From Aquatica leii (lineage: Eukaryota; Arthropoda; Insecta; Coleoptera; Lampyridae), in contig CM069438.1 in assembly GCA_035610365.1 (NCBI GenBank), positions 49,162,837-49,226,836 on the forward strand: a stretch of 64,000 nt of DNA, given 5' to 3'. The position numbers and the translations under genes are program-made. The notes beneath the pieces are model-generated. The model was not told where the DNA came from. It worked only from the letters and a program-made list of their open reading frames with translations, and ran no database searches. Below, one piece after another: positions 11,382-22,879 of the stretch (within the stretch, counting starts at the first letter, position 1; each line of letters begins with the position of its first letter).

Positions 11382-12805
11382 CACTGGGTTTCAAATAAAA
11401 TGCACCACATAGAAGAAGTAGACGTAGAAGGTTGAAATTTTATCTGTAAAACTATTATATATGAACTAATAAATGATTACAATTTGTAAGAACCAACACA
11501 ATGTTTTATTGAAAAAATGTCAATAATGTGTAACATCACCACGTGCTTGTATGCAAGAAGTTGCCCTTCTACGCATTCTGGAAATAAGGTGATTTATTGC
11601 GTCCTGGGGTATCTGATTTCAGGCTATTTGAAACTGTTGTCGCAATTCTTTTATGGTATTTGGAGGGTGAGCTAGATGACGCAGTCTTCTGTCCATCATG
11701 TCCCAGAGATGTTCTATTAATAAATTTGGCAATCTAGCAGGGCACGGTAACTAATTTACGTCATTCTCTTCAAAAAATCTCTGTGTCGTTACTGCGACAT
11801 GCGGTAGCGCATTATCTTGTTAGAAGACAGCTTCTGAACGTTCTTGAAGAAGAGGTAGAAGAACTGGTTTTAAGACGTTGTCGATGTAATTTCGAGCATT
11901 TAATATGCCTAGGATAAACGTTAATGGAGAGCGGCTTCCCTAATAAATACCACCCCAAACCAGTACACCAGATGTTAAGCCAGTATGTCTGTTGTATAAA
12001 CTGTAAATCGTGGCGTTGTCCTCTAGGTCTCCGTACACGTGTACGCCCGTTCGAGTGCCATAAACAGAACATAGACTCATCAGCAAAAATAATGTTGTTC
12101 CATTCATGAAGCAATAGTTGTCTGGCTTGGTACCATTGAAATCTGACTTCTTGGTGGTGAGGTGTTAGAGGAATACGAGTGTTTGGTCGATATGATCGCA
12201 AACCAAAAGAGCGGATTCGACGATAAAGAGTACTCATAAACACTCTGCGACCAACTGCTCGTATCCAGTTTATTCTAACTGAACGCGATGGTTCCCAAGG
12301 GTATTGAACAGCATTTCTTCTTAACAGACGATCTTTTTGTTCATGCGTGACTCTGGGTTGTCCAGTACCTCTACGTCGTGTTTGCAACTGTTCCTCCTGC
12401 CATCCTCGACATGTTCTTAATATTGTTGAATGAGTACGTCCTAATTTTTTGACGATTTCACGATATCCCAACCCAGCTTCCTACATACCAATAATTCGCT
12501 TCTTTTTAAAAGGCGTTAATCGTTGAAAATTACCTCGTCTGCGAATTTGTGGCATTCTGACACAATCAATGACAACTGATAACTAGATCTAAAAAAAATC
12601 TAAAAAACTACAATGATAAGGGTTTAGAAATAAAAGTAAAAAAAGCGTGGAGATGTTGATAACTCCATGTATATTTTTTGAATACATCAACATTTTCATT
12701 CCAAATTTTAATCATTTATTGTTTATATGTAACAGTTTTACATACAAAATTTCAGCCCTCTACGTCTACTTCTTCAATGTGGTGCATTTTATTTGAAATC
12801 CATTG
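11382..12805 (-). mobile_element. Tc1-like DNA transposon (1424 bp)
   Basis: The ends are inverted repeats of about 70 bp: the left reads CACTGGGTTTCAAATAAAAT and the complement of the right reads CAATGGATTTCAAATAAAAT, both continuing into a GCACCACAT segment and then GAAGAAGTAGACGTAGA. TA dinucleotides flank both ends (11380-11381, 12806-12807), the target duplication of the Tc1/mariner superfamily. Length fits a full autonomous element. Differences between the two ends show it has aged. The transposase inside is broken. Confidence 0.93.
11520..12555 (-). pseudogene. Tc1-family transposase, disrupted
   Basis: This is the cut-and-paste transposase of the surrounding element. Reading starts at the ATG at 12555 (MPQIRRRG), hits a TAG soon after, then runs open from 12471 as 219 codons. 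Visible parts are the paired-type helix-turn-helix (GYREIVKKLGRTHSTILR), a second DNA-binding helix region (TLYRRIRSFGLRSYRP), a WYQARQ motif before the core, the first catalytic aspartate in IIFADESMFCL, and an RRPRGQRHD block. A frameshift near 12.0 kb moves the rest to other frames, where QDNALPH (second aspartate) and an EHLWDMM block (the glutamate of DD34E) can still be read. The natural end is the TGA at 11522-11520. It cannot be functional. Confidence 0.9.
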
Positions 12806-12809
12806 TATA

Positions 12810-13299
12810 TTCGTTGTTATACTTCTTCGATTTGTTTACCCAGATGTAAACGGGAATTTGTAGTATATATTTCTCCCGTTATGGCGCTTTTTTAATTAGT
12901 GTATAATTGCCGCGTCAAAGACCAAGTTGAATCATATATAATCTAAGGTTCTGAGCTACCGTTTACTGCCGGTTACGGTTGTTTTATTGTAACCAGATGG
13001 TGAAGTACTACTACACTAACTTTCCCTAGTCTTGAAGGAAGAACTCTTACTTACTTAGTGGCATGGCGTAGGACACTACACGCATAAAAGAACAAGCCAC
13101 TTAAACGCAGGAAAACGTGAATTCTTTTTAAAGGTACCGATTATTATGTGACCGGAAAAAACGTTTTAAGTAGACACATACCATCTTTGCTTCTCTTATT
13201 GAGGAAGATGTAGAGGTATCAACTTTACCAAAAACAGCGATTTCTAAACGACCTTGTTACAGTTACTGGAAAATCAACGGTTATACAATAAAACAATAG
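12810..13299. other. Decayed stretch, possibly gypsy gag remnant
   Basis: No clear frame. Weak peptide-like stretches on the plus strand run toward the zinc knuckle at 13340, where the end of gag should lie, so part of this may be the degraded gag of the gypsy element that follows. The 5' LTR of that element was not found. Confidence 0.3.
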
Positions 13300-14599
13300 A
13301 AGAAATTAGATATTTTACATGAAAACTAGTCAGAGCCTAAACCAACGTGCTCTGGCTGTGAAAAACTTGGAGTGATACAAAATAATTATCAAAAATGCTT
13401 TCGCCAAAGTGTAATTTCTTGCTGTGGTCACCGTAAAAATAGATGGTATCATAGGAAAAGTCTACTTAGACACAGAAGAAATAAATATTGCTGAACCATT
13501 GTTATATGACCACCTATGCAGCCGACAAGATTTAAAAAAATAAATAAATAAATAATAGTAATCCTGAAAAATGCTTCAGACGATACTACGCAGCACTGCT
13601 GTCGTTCGCCTAAACGACCGTAGTATTTGCATGAATTTTACAATACTCATTGCTGCTCAAAATAGAAGGATTTAAGCAACAAGCAGGCATGTACCAAACG
13701 AAAGGTAGTCTAATCAAAACTAACGAGATAGTTTTTACCACTAAAGGTTACTAACTCATAGAAGTAAGAACTACTCTCAACCGCCACGAGATAGTTCTAG
13801 TTCTTTCAGAAAACCCACGTTGGAATCAACATCGCATCACACAACTTTTCGGAGATAAAACGTATCTACAAGAAGTCTAGGCAATTTTTGCGGATGCTGT
13901 TGCGGAATTGTTTGAATTCTATAAAACATGTCTGTTTTTGCAATTTTTGCGCATTCACTTAAAAAAAAGACGACTTCTGTTGTTATGATAGACTTTTTAG
14001 CACTTAAACTACAGGAAGAAGAAGTTTAAGGTCTTAGCACCAAGGACTGCGGCAGGCTGTATGCGTCACTAATCCAATACTCTAGCGAGAACTGCAAAAT
14101 ATGTTGAAAAAAATAAATATAATAGAGGAGTGTGAATCAGTCTATGCGGCTCCTCAAATCTAATTCCGTTACCCGAATTTGCATAGATTGCCGGAAGATT
14201 TACAAAGAAATCTTTGCTGACCACCACTTTCTATTACAAATTTGCGGCATGCAGCGCGCGCTACATGCATTTCAATCATCTATCTGCACTAAGGGTATCC
14301 ATACGAGACGAATGCAAGGATAAAACAGCGTTTGTGGGATCTTTTGGCTATACAGTATCAAGCGTATCCTGTTTGGCTTAAAGAACACACCAGGCAATTT
14401 TAACGCCTATTTGACCAACTACTATCTGGACTCACGAGAGTGACCGTTGTCGCGTATCTACAAGACGTGATAGTGCTATCCGAAAGCCTAGAAAAACATT
14501 GTGTAAAGGCAGTACTAGTAAGACTATAGATTTTCAGTTTAAATCTATGCCAAAAAAAGTGGTTAAGTTAAGTGCCTTGGAGATACTCTATTTCTAAAT
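13300..14599 (+). pseudogene. Gypsy A, 5' part: zinc knuckle, protease and reverse transcriptase remnants
   Basis: The translated frames shift often, but the order of parts fits Ty3/gypsy. A nucleocapsid-type zinc knuckle (PTCSGCEKLG, last Cys in YQKC) lies near 13340-13400. It is followed by a retropepsin-like segment with IDGIIGKVYLDT at about 13440-13475, where the catalytic D-T-G reads D-T-E. The reverse transcriptase follows with KTAFVGSFGY, then FGLKNTPGNF-type residues and VAYLQDVIVLSESL (YLQD at 14455-14466, where the family has YLDD). These active-site changes, plus many stops, show long decay. The gene breaks off at 14603, where a solo LTR is inserted, and its RNase H and integrase resume at 18.46 kb. 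Confidence 0.8.
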
Positions 14600-15042
14600 A
14601 GGATGTTACAAGCTATAGGTCTTACGAACCTTGCACGTCTAACTCGCCCTAGTCGGAGATAGGGGAGATTCAAAAAAATAGAATTTAAAGGGCGCCAGAT
14701 CTTTCTAAGTAAAACTTCTGTTTCAAACAAGACAGAAGGTAACGAAATTAGGTTTGTAATCCTTGTTACACTGGTTTTCGTGTAACCAAAAAAAGAAAAA
14801 GATAAATATGTATAACAACTTTAATTTAATAATGTAGATTATTAACAACGAGCATCAGAAATTATGTAGTACATTATTCAATCCATAAATGCCGGAAGTA
14901 TCGGCAACACACATCACATAGGTTTACACATAGGGTGTCGATAGCGAAGAAAATTACATGACAAATATCTATGGTTCACAGCATGCGATACACAAAATAA
15001 TTAATGAAAACACCTAAATGGTATTGAAACAATTATTGTATA

Positions 15043-16443
15043 CTGATTTCCAGAAAAATTGCAACACCTAGAACTTGTTGAACGGTTTTATTGAAATTTT
15101 TAGGAAACGTCTATTTTCATGAAATAAAGTGATAATTAAAATTTGAATAAAATCTAGCTAGTAGTTTTTTGTTTTTTTTCCTGTTGTTTCCATAGTAACA
15201 TAGTAACAATAAATTTAAAGTAGATTATTTATTAATTCTCAAGTTTGCAAATTGTTGTTGTTTTTTCACAATTTTATTCTGAGCTTGATAACAATGCCGA
15301 GAGTACGTGAACATCAACATTTTCTCCAATTAAGTGATTTTGAACGTGGCCGCATTATTGGTATGAGAGAGGTCGGACTTTCGCTAAGAGAAATTACTCG
15401 TCGTATAAACCTAAATGTTTCATCGGTATTCAGATGTTGATCCAAACGGTTCGAGGAAGGGGTTCATGATCGTCGCTGTGAATCTGGACGTCCTCGAAGG
15501 ACTACATATCGCAAACAACGTCGTTTAAGAGTTTTGACCACAAGAGACAGATTTTCAACAACTCGATCAATTGCAAATTATTGGTTGAGAGGTATAAGAG
15601 TCAGAATGTCAATGTCATCTGTTTATCGTCGGATAAGATCTTATGGGTTGCGTTCATATCGTCCATTTTTATGTCTTCCCCTTACACCACTTTACCGTCT
15701 ACGCAGATTAGAGTGGACCAACGAAAGGGTTAATTGGGCATCAAATTGTGTTTAGTGACAAATCCCGATTTTGCTTGTGAGCCCACGATGGTCGTAGGAG
15801 GACGGATGCGTTGAGAACGTAAAAATCCAACATTTTTTGTGGAACGCAACACAGCCCTTACTCAAAGAGTTATGGTATGGGGTGTAATATGTTATGGTCG
15901 CAGATCACCCTTGGTCTTTATTGACGGCAACCTAAACGCAGCTGGTTACATTGCTAATTTGCTGCAACTAGTTGGGCTTCCGTATCTTCAGGGGCTGCAA
16001 AATCCCATTTTCCAGCAAGATAATGCGCGCCCTCATACAGCAAGGGCTACAACACGGTTTTTGGAAAAAGCTAACATTGCCGTCCTCCCATGGCTTGCTT
16101 CGTGGCCTGTTTTGTCGCTCGGTGAACATGTATGGGATATGATTGGTAGGCGACTGGGTAATTTACCACACCCTCCAGATAACTTACACGATCTCCAGCT
16201 ACGGATTCAAGAACCTTAGGGACGATATACCACAAGCAGCTATAGATCAGTTGATTGATAGCATGCCAAGACGTTTAAATGAGTGCATTACAATTCGTGG
16301 AGGGGCAACTCATTATTGAAAAAACTTTTTAAGCATTTGTATTTTGTTTTTAATCACTTTGTTTCATGAAAATAGACGTTTCCTGAAAATTTCAATAAAA
16401 CCGTTCAACAGCTTCTAGGTGTTGCAATTTTTCTGGAAGTCAG
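15043..16443 (+). mobile_element. Tc1-like DNA transposon (1401 bp) nested in the solo LTR
   Basis: Inverted repeats of about 95-100 bp: the left end starts CTGATTTCCAGAAAAATTGC and the complement of the right end starts CTGACTTCCAGAAAAATTGC. Both continue with AACACCTAGAA, GAACGGTTTTATTGAAA and GAAACGTCTATTTTCATGAA blocks. TA flanks both sides (15041-15042, 16444-16445). The element differs from the one at 11.4 kb in both ends and transposase, so two Tc1 lineages have been active here. It inserted after the LTR did. Confidence 0.95.
15294..16319 (+). pseudogene. Tc1-family (DD34E) transposase, disrupted
   Basis: The start is the ATG at 15294 (MPRVREHQHF). The first domain shows a helix-turn-helix (RGRIIGMREVGLSLREITRR). 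An in-frame stop at 15438 interrupts the linker, and frame changes follow near 15755. Then come the first catalytic aspartate in FSDKSRFCL (usually DES), the central segment from 15839 with VWGVICYGRR and FIDGNLNAAGY, and the second aspartate in FQQDNARPHTA, with exactly 34 residues between it and the glutamate of EHVWDMIG. A frameshift at about 16215 precedes the last 30 residues, which end GGATHY and a stop at 16317-16319. All three catalytic residues remain, but the reading frame is broken in several places. Confidence 0.93.
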
Positions 16444-16849
16444 TATAATTGCGTAAGTTAGAACAAGCAAAATTTCGTGAGATATTTTTCTGACAGCCAC
16501 AAAGTAATTACATAAAACTTACCCGCAATCCAGTACTTGCCTGAAGAAAACGTTTTCCTCGTTAAGTCGGTGTGGAATATTTATGAATTACAATTCGTGT
16601 CATTACAATCACTCACGATAGCAAAAATCTACAAAATTGTTAAATAGTGCTAAAAGAAAACGTCGATGTTAAAAGATTAAAAAGTTATACCATCACAAGC
16701 ACGATTTTAAGTAGTTGACGGTTTGATGTCTTGACAGGAAATGAAGTAAAACTAAACTCCACAGAGGGCGTCGAAAATATAAATCTAACTTTAAAGTAAT
16801 GAATATACAGGGTATTACATTATGAAGTTTATGCACGTGACAAGGATAA

Positions 16850-18440
16850 GCGTCGACAATTTTTTTGGGGTTGTTTTCTGGTCGTATCTGGAACCTCCTG
16901 GTTCAGTCTATTTTGGAAGCAATCTAGATCGCAGTGTTGTGTTTTCATCTGTTTGCTCCTAGGATATTGCTTTGAAAATTATTATAGCATATCTATCCAC
17001 GGTTTGTTTCTAGCATGATTTTCCGTGATCTTTCGCTATTGCTAAATCATGTTGGTCATGAGAATACAAAACATACATATAAAATAATGTAAAGATAAAA
17101 ACAGTATAAATATAAATCTGGACAACAGCAAATGCTTATTCAACGTAGTACAGATCTATACTGAGAAAGATTTAACTTTTTTCTTCTTGAGTGCGTTAAT
17201 TATGACTGGCCACGCTAGAAAGTTGAATGTATTTTTCACATCTAGCGTGCCTAGCGCCAAAGTGTTCCAGTTCTAGTGCCTACGCGAGTTGTTCTAGCTC
17301 AGCAGTCGCTGACCTCTAGAGGATCTATTGTGGATCTGCCGCGCATAAATCTATGTTGCCCGTTTGATAGGCCACCTGCCCTCTCTATTCTGTTTTGTAC
17401 TCTGTCAAATATTAGGTGTTTAGTTTAGCAACAGTGTTTAGTATACAGAGCGGTCTATATGAACTTGCTTTGTTTGGTGCATTTTTGCTTTTATTTAAAA
17501 GAATGAGTCTGGTTCTTTTCCATGGCTCGGGAAATGATTGAGTCTGGAGCACGTGGTTTATAAGGCTTATCAGCACGTCGGGGTTGATAGCGGTGACCTT
17601 TACCGGGATACCATCCAAGCCCGGTGGCTTCTTATTATTAAGTTTTTTGGCAGCAACGATTACGTTCTCCGTTGAGAACGGTGAAGTGGAGAGTGAATAA
17701 GTATCATGTCTACATCTGTAGATGGTTTTTTGAGGAAAAGTTCCTTTAGACCATGTATAATTATTATTGATTATTGGGTAGCGTGCAAAGTTTGGCATTT
17801 TTAAGCTTTTTGTAGTTATTTTATATCTTTTCTTTCATGGATTGTGGTTTATGATCCTGCACAATTCTAGCCATGCCTTGTTCTTTGCTTGATTAATTGT
17901 TTTTTGCAGGTCGTTTCTGAGGATTCTTTAACGTTCGTGTTCATCTAATGCATGGTTATGATTGTTTTTAATAGCTCTGGCAGCGATTCTCTTAACTCGT
18001 TGGCATTTTTTTTGAACCGGGCCACGTTATCGTTACAGTTCTCTATAATGCTTGTTATAGATTTTGGTGTTATGGTGCTGTATGAACAGGAGAGTCGGGC
18101 AAATGTATCACTTAGCTGGTCTCGGTCTAGTTTATTGGTGTTCTACGTTGGCTGGTAGTCTCGATCGCTATATGGTAACAAATTTTTTATTGTTTTAAAT
18201 GATATATAACTGTGGTCAGTTAGTGTTTCGTCAAGCAGCATAGTTCATCCGATAATACTGGAGGCTATTTGTGCGCTGGCACATGTAACATCTATGAAGA
18301 AATTACTTCTTGGTAGCGAGGACGCTCTTGTTGAGATCAACCATCCATTTAGACAGAAATATTTTAAGGATTCTAAGGAAATATTTGATAGAGCTATTCG
18401 GCGATAAACAACTGATAAGTTTTTTTCAAACGTGTTTATG
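16850..18440 (-). pseudogene. R1-like LINE fragment (endonuclease end and N-terminal reverse transcriptase)
   Basis: Read on the minus strand from 18.44 kb. First comes the end of an endonuclease domain with IDVTCASAQIA (about 18300-18260) and a TDHSYISF-like box, matching the C-terminal SDH region of apurinic endonucleases. A linker with KNKAWLELC follows. Then an open stretch at 17798-17412 (128 codons) has KKPPGLDGIPVKV, PEPWKRTRLILLNK and SSYRPLCILNTVAKL, typical of the RT start in R1-clade LINEs. Past 17412, NRIERAGGLSNGQ and MRGRSTIDPL are still readable, then the sequence dissolves. Stops and frameshifts occur throughout, and the 3' half of RT is missing. R1 elements are known for 28S rDNA insertion, but there is no rDNA here, so this is a non-rDNA relative or a stray copy. 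It lies between the two halves of gypsy A. Confidence 0.75.
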
Positions 18441-18449
18441 GTACAGACC

Positions 18450-19910
18450 GATTATCAAAAACTACTCAGAAATTAATTGCTACTGAACGTAAAGCTTTTA
18501 TTGTGGTTTGAGTCCCAGGAAAGTACCATAGATTAATTGGAAGGTTGTTTACTATAGGCATAAATCAATAGCCGTTGCGATGGTTAATGTCTCTCGAAAC
18601 ATTTACCGTAAGACTTTCCAGATGAGTGCCGATCCTAAAAACATACAATTTTACCATCTCAAGCAAAACCAATAGAATGATAATCACTGTATTACGGTCA
18701 AATTATACACTTTAAACAGGGAACATTTGCAAAGTTCGCATTATTGTAATAGATGTACCCAGAAGGTCAACTTATAGTATACGCGACGCCCAGTTGAAAA
18801 ACCAGGAATCAAAAACTATATAAATTGTTTCAAAGATACAACCCTTGCGGGTACGAATTGCGCAAGATTGACATTGCGTGGTTCATTATGTCAAAGTGAC
18901 TACTATACAGCTACGCATCAGAATCTGAGTTAGTAAAAACTCAACTTGTAGTACCAGCTCAGGAAAGAGAAACAATTTATTATCATTATGCTTTGGCAGC
19001 CGTATATAGTACGTCGCCGAGAGAAGGTAAAAGAAGAGTTAAGTCTGACACTTTTGGATAGCTGAGCATGTTTAAACTTGTCAGGTGTGTTAGAAATACA
19101 AAGTGCTCATTAAGCTTGTAGGTTTGTTAGAAACATCTATTGTGATAAAAAAATTTGAGTAAATCACTGTACATTTCTTTTACCTTAAGCAATCTCCGGT
19201 GACAAATTGGTATTCATTTTTTGGTTTAGTAAAAGCAGATGCGATGACCTGCGCCTTAACTTTAAATGGAAAGTATTTTTAAGATTTAGAATACCAAAAT
19301 GACTATTAAGCGACAATAGCACCCAGTAGGGACTATTATACAGCTGGTAATCTACTGCCCTGAGCTGCATCAGCTGCTTACACTTTATATCACTCCCAAG
19401 CAAACCCGGCAGAAGAAAAAGATCTGAAGATACAACTGGTTATTATAATGTAAAAACACCAACTATGGCTTCAACTCATCCCCACCATAAAATTTGAATT
19501 TTTTGGGTTGTAAGTTTGCAGAAGACGCCGTGGCTTATCTAACGTCGCAAACCCTATATTACGGACGACATTTTCTTGGCGCTAACAAAACACTAGCGTG
19601 ATGCACGGTTCTATCAGTAGACACACTCATCCCGTACCAGTTAGTAAACCTGGTCTTTGTGGAAACTCGCGCCCTTAGCAACAAGGTCAAAGAATTCTCA
19701 ACAATGCTATCAGGAAGAAGAGATGAACCATACGTACCACCTCGTAAAACTTTGTTGGGGACTTCACTCTATTCCATAGTTCAGAAAAAGACTCCTTAAC
19801 TGTTAAACGGAACGGATGAAGAAGAGCACATTCTCAGAGTGCTAAATCCTTGTCGAATCATCTTTAGGATTGAGAAAGAAAATCTGTACCGCGCATACAA
19901 TCTTAACATT
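18450..19910 (+). pseudogene. Gypsy A, 3' part: RNase H and integrase remnants
   Basis: This is the continuation of the element that starts at 13.3 kb. The parts in order are: an RNase H tail (ATERKAF near 18485, then PLRWLMSLE near 18580); the spacer; an integrase zinc-finger approach (LVVPAQERETI near 18950); the integrase core with LLSDNSTQ (about 19300-19325, the DNGTQ box); ANPAEEKDLK (near 19395), which spans the region of the catalytic glutamate; and a C-terminal domain reading VETRALSNK and GRRDEPYV (about 19660-19730). Frames change often and stops are frequent. The part of RT between 14.6 and 18.45 kb (about 0.5 kb expected) is not seen. The 3' LTR was not identified. Confidence 0.75.
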
Positions 19911-20930
19911 TAGGTTACCCACAACACACCTAAGTACTCTCGATTACACTCGCAGGTCACCATCTGCTTTAAGCTAAAACAGAGGGTACTATCCGTTAGC
20001 ACTCGCAGATAAATATACTGGAAGTAGTAATACCATGGACAGCACCATTATCCGGACTTGTCTTATGTTACCGGATGCTGTGTGTGATTAGTGTTGGAGA
20101 AAACAGACTCTTATCATTTTAGTGTAAAGTTACATATAAAAAAAAAGATTTTTAACAAGTTTTATAGAAACTTTTTACACAAATAATTTACTTAAAGGAA
20201 ATCAAATATATACTTAAAGAAACGAAGCTTTTAATTAATTTTTAAATAATGTGAAATTTAGTCAAATACGACGGCAGTGGAAATATCGATCTTTTATATT
20301 CATAATTTTCTTTTAATGATACTCACTAATGACGGTTCAACGAGGCATTGTGATATTAAATAAGTCTATTCAAGTAGAACTATCTATTCAAAATTATTTC
20401 CCAGGACGTTTTAAATATCACTAGAAAAATTATTAAGTTGTGCATAATTTATTTATCGAGGGAAAAATAACTATAATCACTTTATTTTACTCGTCTTAAT
20501 TTTAATTGCTTTTCATTACTTAGTTTAGCGGAATACATTAATATTTTACGTTAATTACATTGATTATTTGCTTTTTAGTAGTTGTTTCGTAATTACATGC
20601 TTTTTAACTGCGTACAACGTATTGGAATCATTAGCCGACAATTAATATTGCTGTGTTATTTTGATATTTTTAGGTACTTATTGTGTTTTCAAAATTGTTG
20701 CAAAATTAATGTGTTTATACACGTTTATAAATGTAACTAATTTTACCATAAGTACAACACAACGCAGAAAAGTATAAGTAACTAATACTGTACACCGTTA
20801 CGGATAAGATAAATGCAATCACTTTCATGTATCTGTACGGCACACGCGTAAAAACACTGAATTTGCATTTAATTGTATACAGCGGATTATTTTTTTAACA
20901 TTGACTAAAGTTGATTTTCCCTTTATATTT
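19910..20930. other. Stretch without a recognised gene
   Basis: It may contain the decayed 3' end or LTR of gypsy A, but no TG...CA pair or second copy supports that. No coding signal was seen. Confidence 0.35.
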
Positions 20931-21010
20931 TTGTCTTATCTTTGACTAGAATATTCTGTTGGTTTCTAAAACAGCTTCGAATATTCTCGATGTTTGCTCG
21001 GCTTGCTTAG
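20930..21010 (+). repeat. Dispersed repeat fragment with GAATATTC modules (copy B)
   Basis: The block TTATCTTTGACTAGAATATT (about 20936-20955) matches copy A near 2627-2645 closely, and a second GAATATTC follows at 20979-20986, again about 30 bp further on. The second module here reads GAA-TA-TTC-TC-GAT, one base short of the three-pentamer layout of copies A and C. Confidence 0.5.
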
Positions 21011-21019
21011 TGAGACGGG

Positions 21020-21810
21020 CGTAGGTAGTACGATAATTAAAATTCACCGATTTTTTGACGTGATAATAAAATCAAACATAGACAAAATCGGTAGGGCGCC
21101 AAATATAGACACGACGTTTAATACGTTCTAAGTTTACATTCACCAAGAAACTCGTCTGGTAGCTTGAATAATCATAGGACTTATCTTTGAGAATTAACGA
21201 CATAAAATCTAAAATTATACTTAAACAAAACAAAACCAAACTCAACGCGAACGGATGTAAAGTAAAGACTTTTAAATTATATTGCAAAAGATTTTTTATA
21301 AAACGAATCCAGCTGCAATCAAAATAAAAAGATTACAAAAAAAATAGACCAAGTTAACAAACGGACATAAATTATCAACTTTTTTTAGCACAAAACAATA
21401 AATTTCATGTGGTAGTCAAAGAACCGGTAGTTAAAACTGTGAATTAGTATATGGAGCACATTATTACAACTTTATGTGTTAACAGTTTAAAACGTAACAC
21501 TTCGGTAAAGATGTAGAGACTGCTACCGTAACTCTAACTTTATCTCTACTTATAAATTCGTTTTTTACCAATGCTTATTAAATTTTGTTAACCTCACTGA
21601 AAACAAAATGATGACATTTAAATTTTAAAAGAACGAAACAGAAATATATTAAACCAAACAAAGATGCACTAGAAAGTATGACGTAATTTTTTACAACTGT
21701 GGTAGAAGCGTTTTTTAAAAACCTCCGTAACAAGATCGGGAAAATTAGGATGAAACTAAGTGGAAAAACATTAAGATAAGAACTATAAAAACTGTACAAC
21801 AAATGTAGAA
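21020..21810. other. Stretch without a recognised gene
   Basis: Minus-strand frames at 21072-21287 and 21578-21814 are hydrophobic and low in complexity and match nothing I know. The next recognisable signal is the LINE that begins at about 21815. Confidence 0.35.
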
Positions 21811-21814
21811 GCAA

Positions 21815-22400
21815 GGAAGATATACCTGATGACTGTTAGCAGTTTTGATCTATAAAAAAGTGATCTCAACTATCTAGAAATCTATAGACCCATCAGTTTT
21901 TTGTCGCAAATCAACAAAAGCTGTACCTCACGCAGAATAATAAATTTTTTAATTTCTGAACTCGATTAGTTTCAGCTAATAGAGCAAGCTAGATTCCGTG
22001 CAACACTTGCTAGCAGTAAGAATATGAACGGAAAACTGCAGAGTATAACATTTCAATATGGATTGGTTTTATTGATTTCAAGAAGACTTTATTTACGGTT
22101 GAAATTTAGTCTATAAAGCAAGACCAAGCGAATAGATAATCCATACATCAACCTAATTAACAACATATCCAAGAACGCAACTTGCACTGTTCAGATGCAA
22201 AAAGACATCGAAACAAAAAGATTTCAAGCAATAGTTTGACAATGTAACTCTATGTCATCTAAACTGTTTACACTTGGTTTAGAGAAGGCAATGAAATATA
22301 GGGCAAAAAAGACTTGAACATAAACGGAAAAAGTAACACGATTTGCTGATCATGTTGTAGGTTATAGTGTTCTGGACAAAATTATGATTAATGGTATCTA
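21815..22400 (+). pseudogene. LINE reverse transcriptase remnant, 5' piece
   Basis: Plus-strand translation, with several frame changes, gives YLEIYRPIS-type residues (NYRPISLLS box), an IEQARFRATL segment (EQAGFR box), a degraded IDFKKTF-like motif A, PYINLINNISKNATCTVQ, a region in place of RGVRQGD, SKLFTLGLEKAM and RFADHVVGYSV (FADD box). This run of blocks is that of a common insect LINE often annotated as endonuclease-reverse transcriptase. It is very decayed. The 3' piece continues at about 22.88 kb after an interruption that contains a separate repeat. Confidence 0.7.
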
Positions 22401-22439
22401 GAGAAAAAATCGGTAACTTAAGTTTGTTATTATTAATTA

Positions 22440-22600
22440 TAATACGTAATAAAAATAATGCATCTCAAATTGTTTATACAAATATAAAATATAGAACATG
22501 AAACAATATATATACAAATTTATAGTGATGGGGTCGTAGGAATTCTATAAAAAAAGTTTTTAATCTAATCTTAAAATTGATTACATATGTGTTATTGTTT
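22440..22600 (+). repeat. Dispersed repeat, family 3 (copy 1)
   Basis: It shares a TAATGCA start, an ATATAAAATATAGAACA-like middle and a GGGTCGTAGGAATTCTAT segment with 23650-23745 (which has GGGTCGTGAGAATTCTAT), in the same orientation. It lies between the two LINE pieces, so it probably inserted there. No ends or target duplication were resolved. Confidence 0.5.
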
Positions 22601-22879
22601 GAATTAGAGGATGCTATATAGACCAACGTCTGGCGTACAAATTGTAGTCGTTAGCATAAAGAAAATTTATCAAATATGTGAGGTGCAGACTAACCTACGA
22701 CATAAAATCGTAATTCATAAAGGTTACATAATGCGTATAGAAATAAAAAAAATACTTACGCCTACAAATTATAGGCTTTTCTTAATACAACAAATGCACG
22801 TAAGTAAACAACAAATGCACAAAGATCATGGTCGATAGAACAACAAATGCATAAAATAAACGAGCGCTCGCACCAAAGC

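Larger units (their letters stand above)
14604..16842 (+). mobile_element. Solo LTR, family 1 (copy 2), carrying a nested Tc1-like element
   Basis: It starts TGTTACAAGC and ends GCACGTGACA, with a perfect 4-bp duplication AGGA at 14600-14603 and 16843-16846. After subtracting the 1.4-kb Tc1-like insertion (15043-16443) it is about 0.84 kb, shorter than copies 1 and 3, so it has internal deletions. Shared islands with the other copies include the opening TTACGAACCTTGCACG, GGGCGCCAGA near 14690, the GCATGCGATACAC word near 14980, and AGAGGGCGTCGAAA near the end. It sits inside the gypsy A reverse-transcriptase region. Confidence 0.85.
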
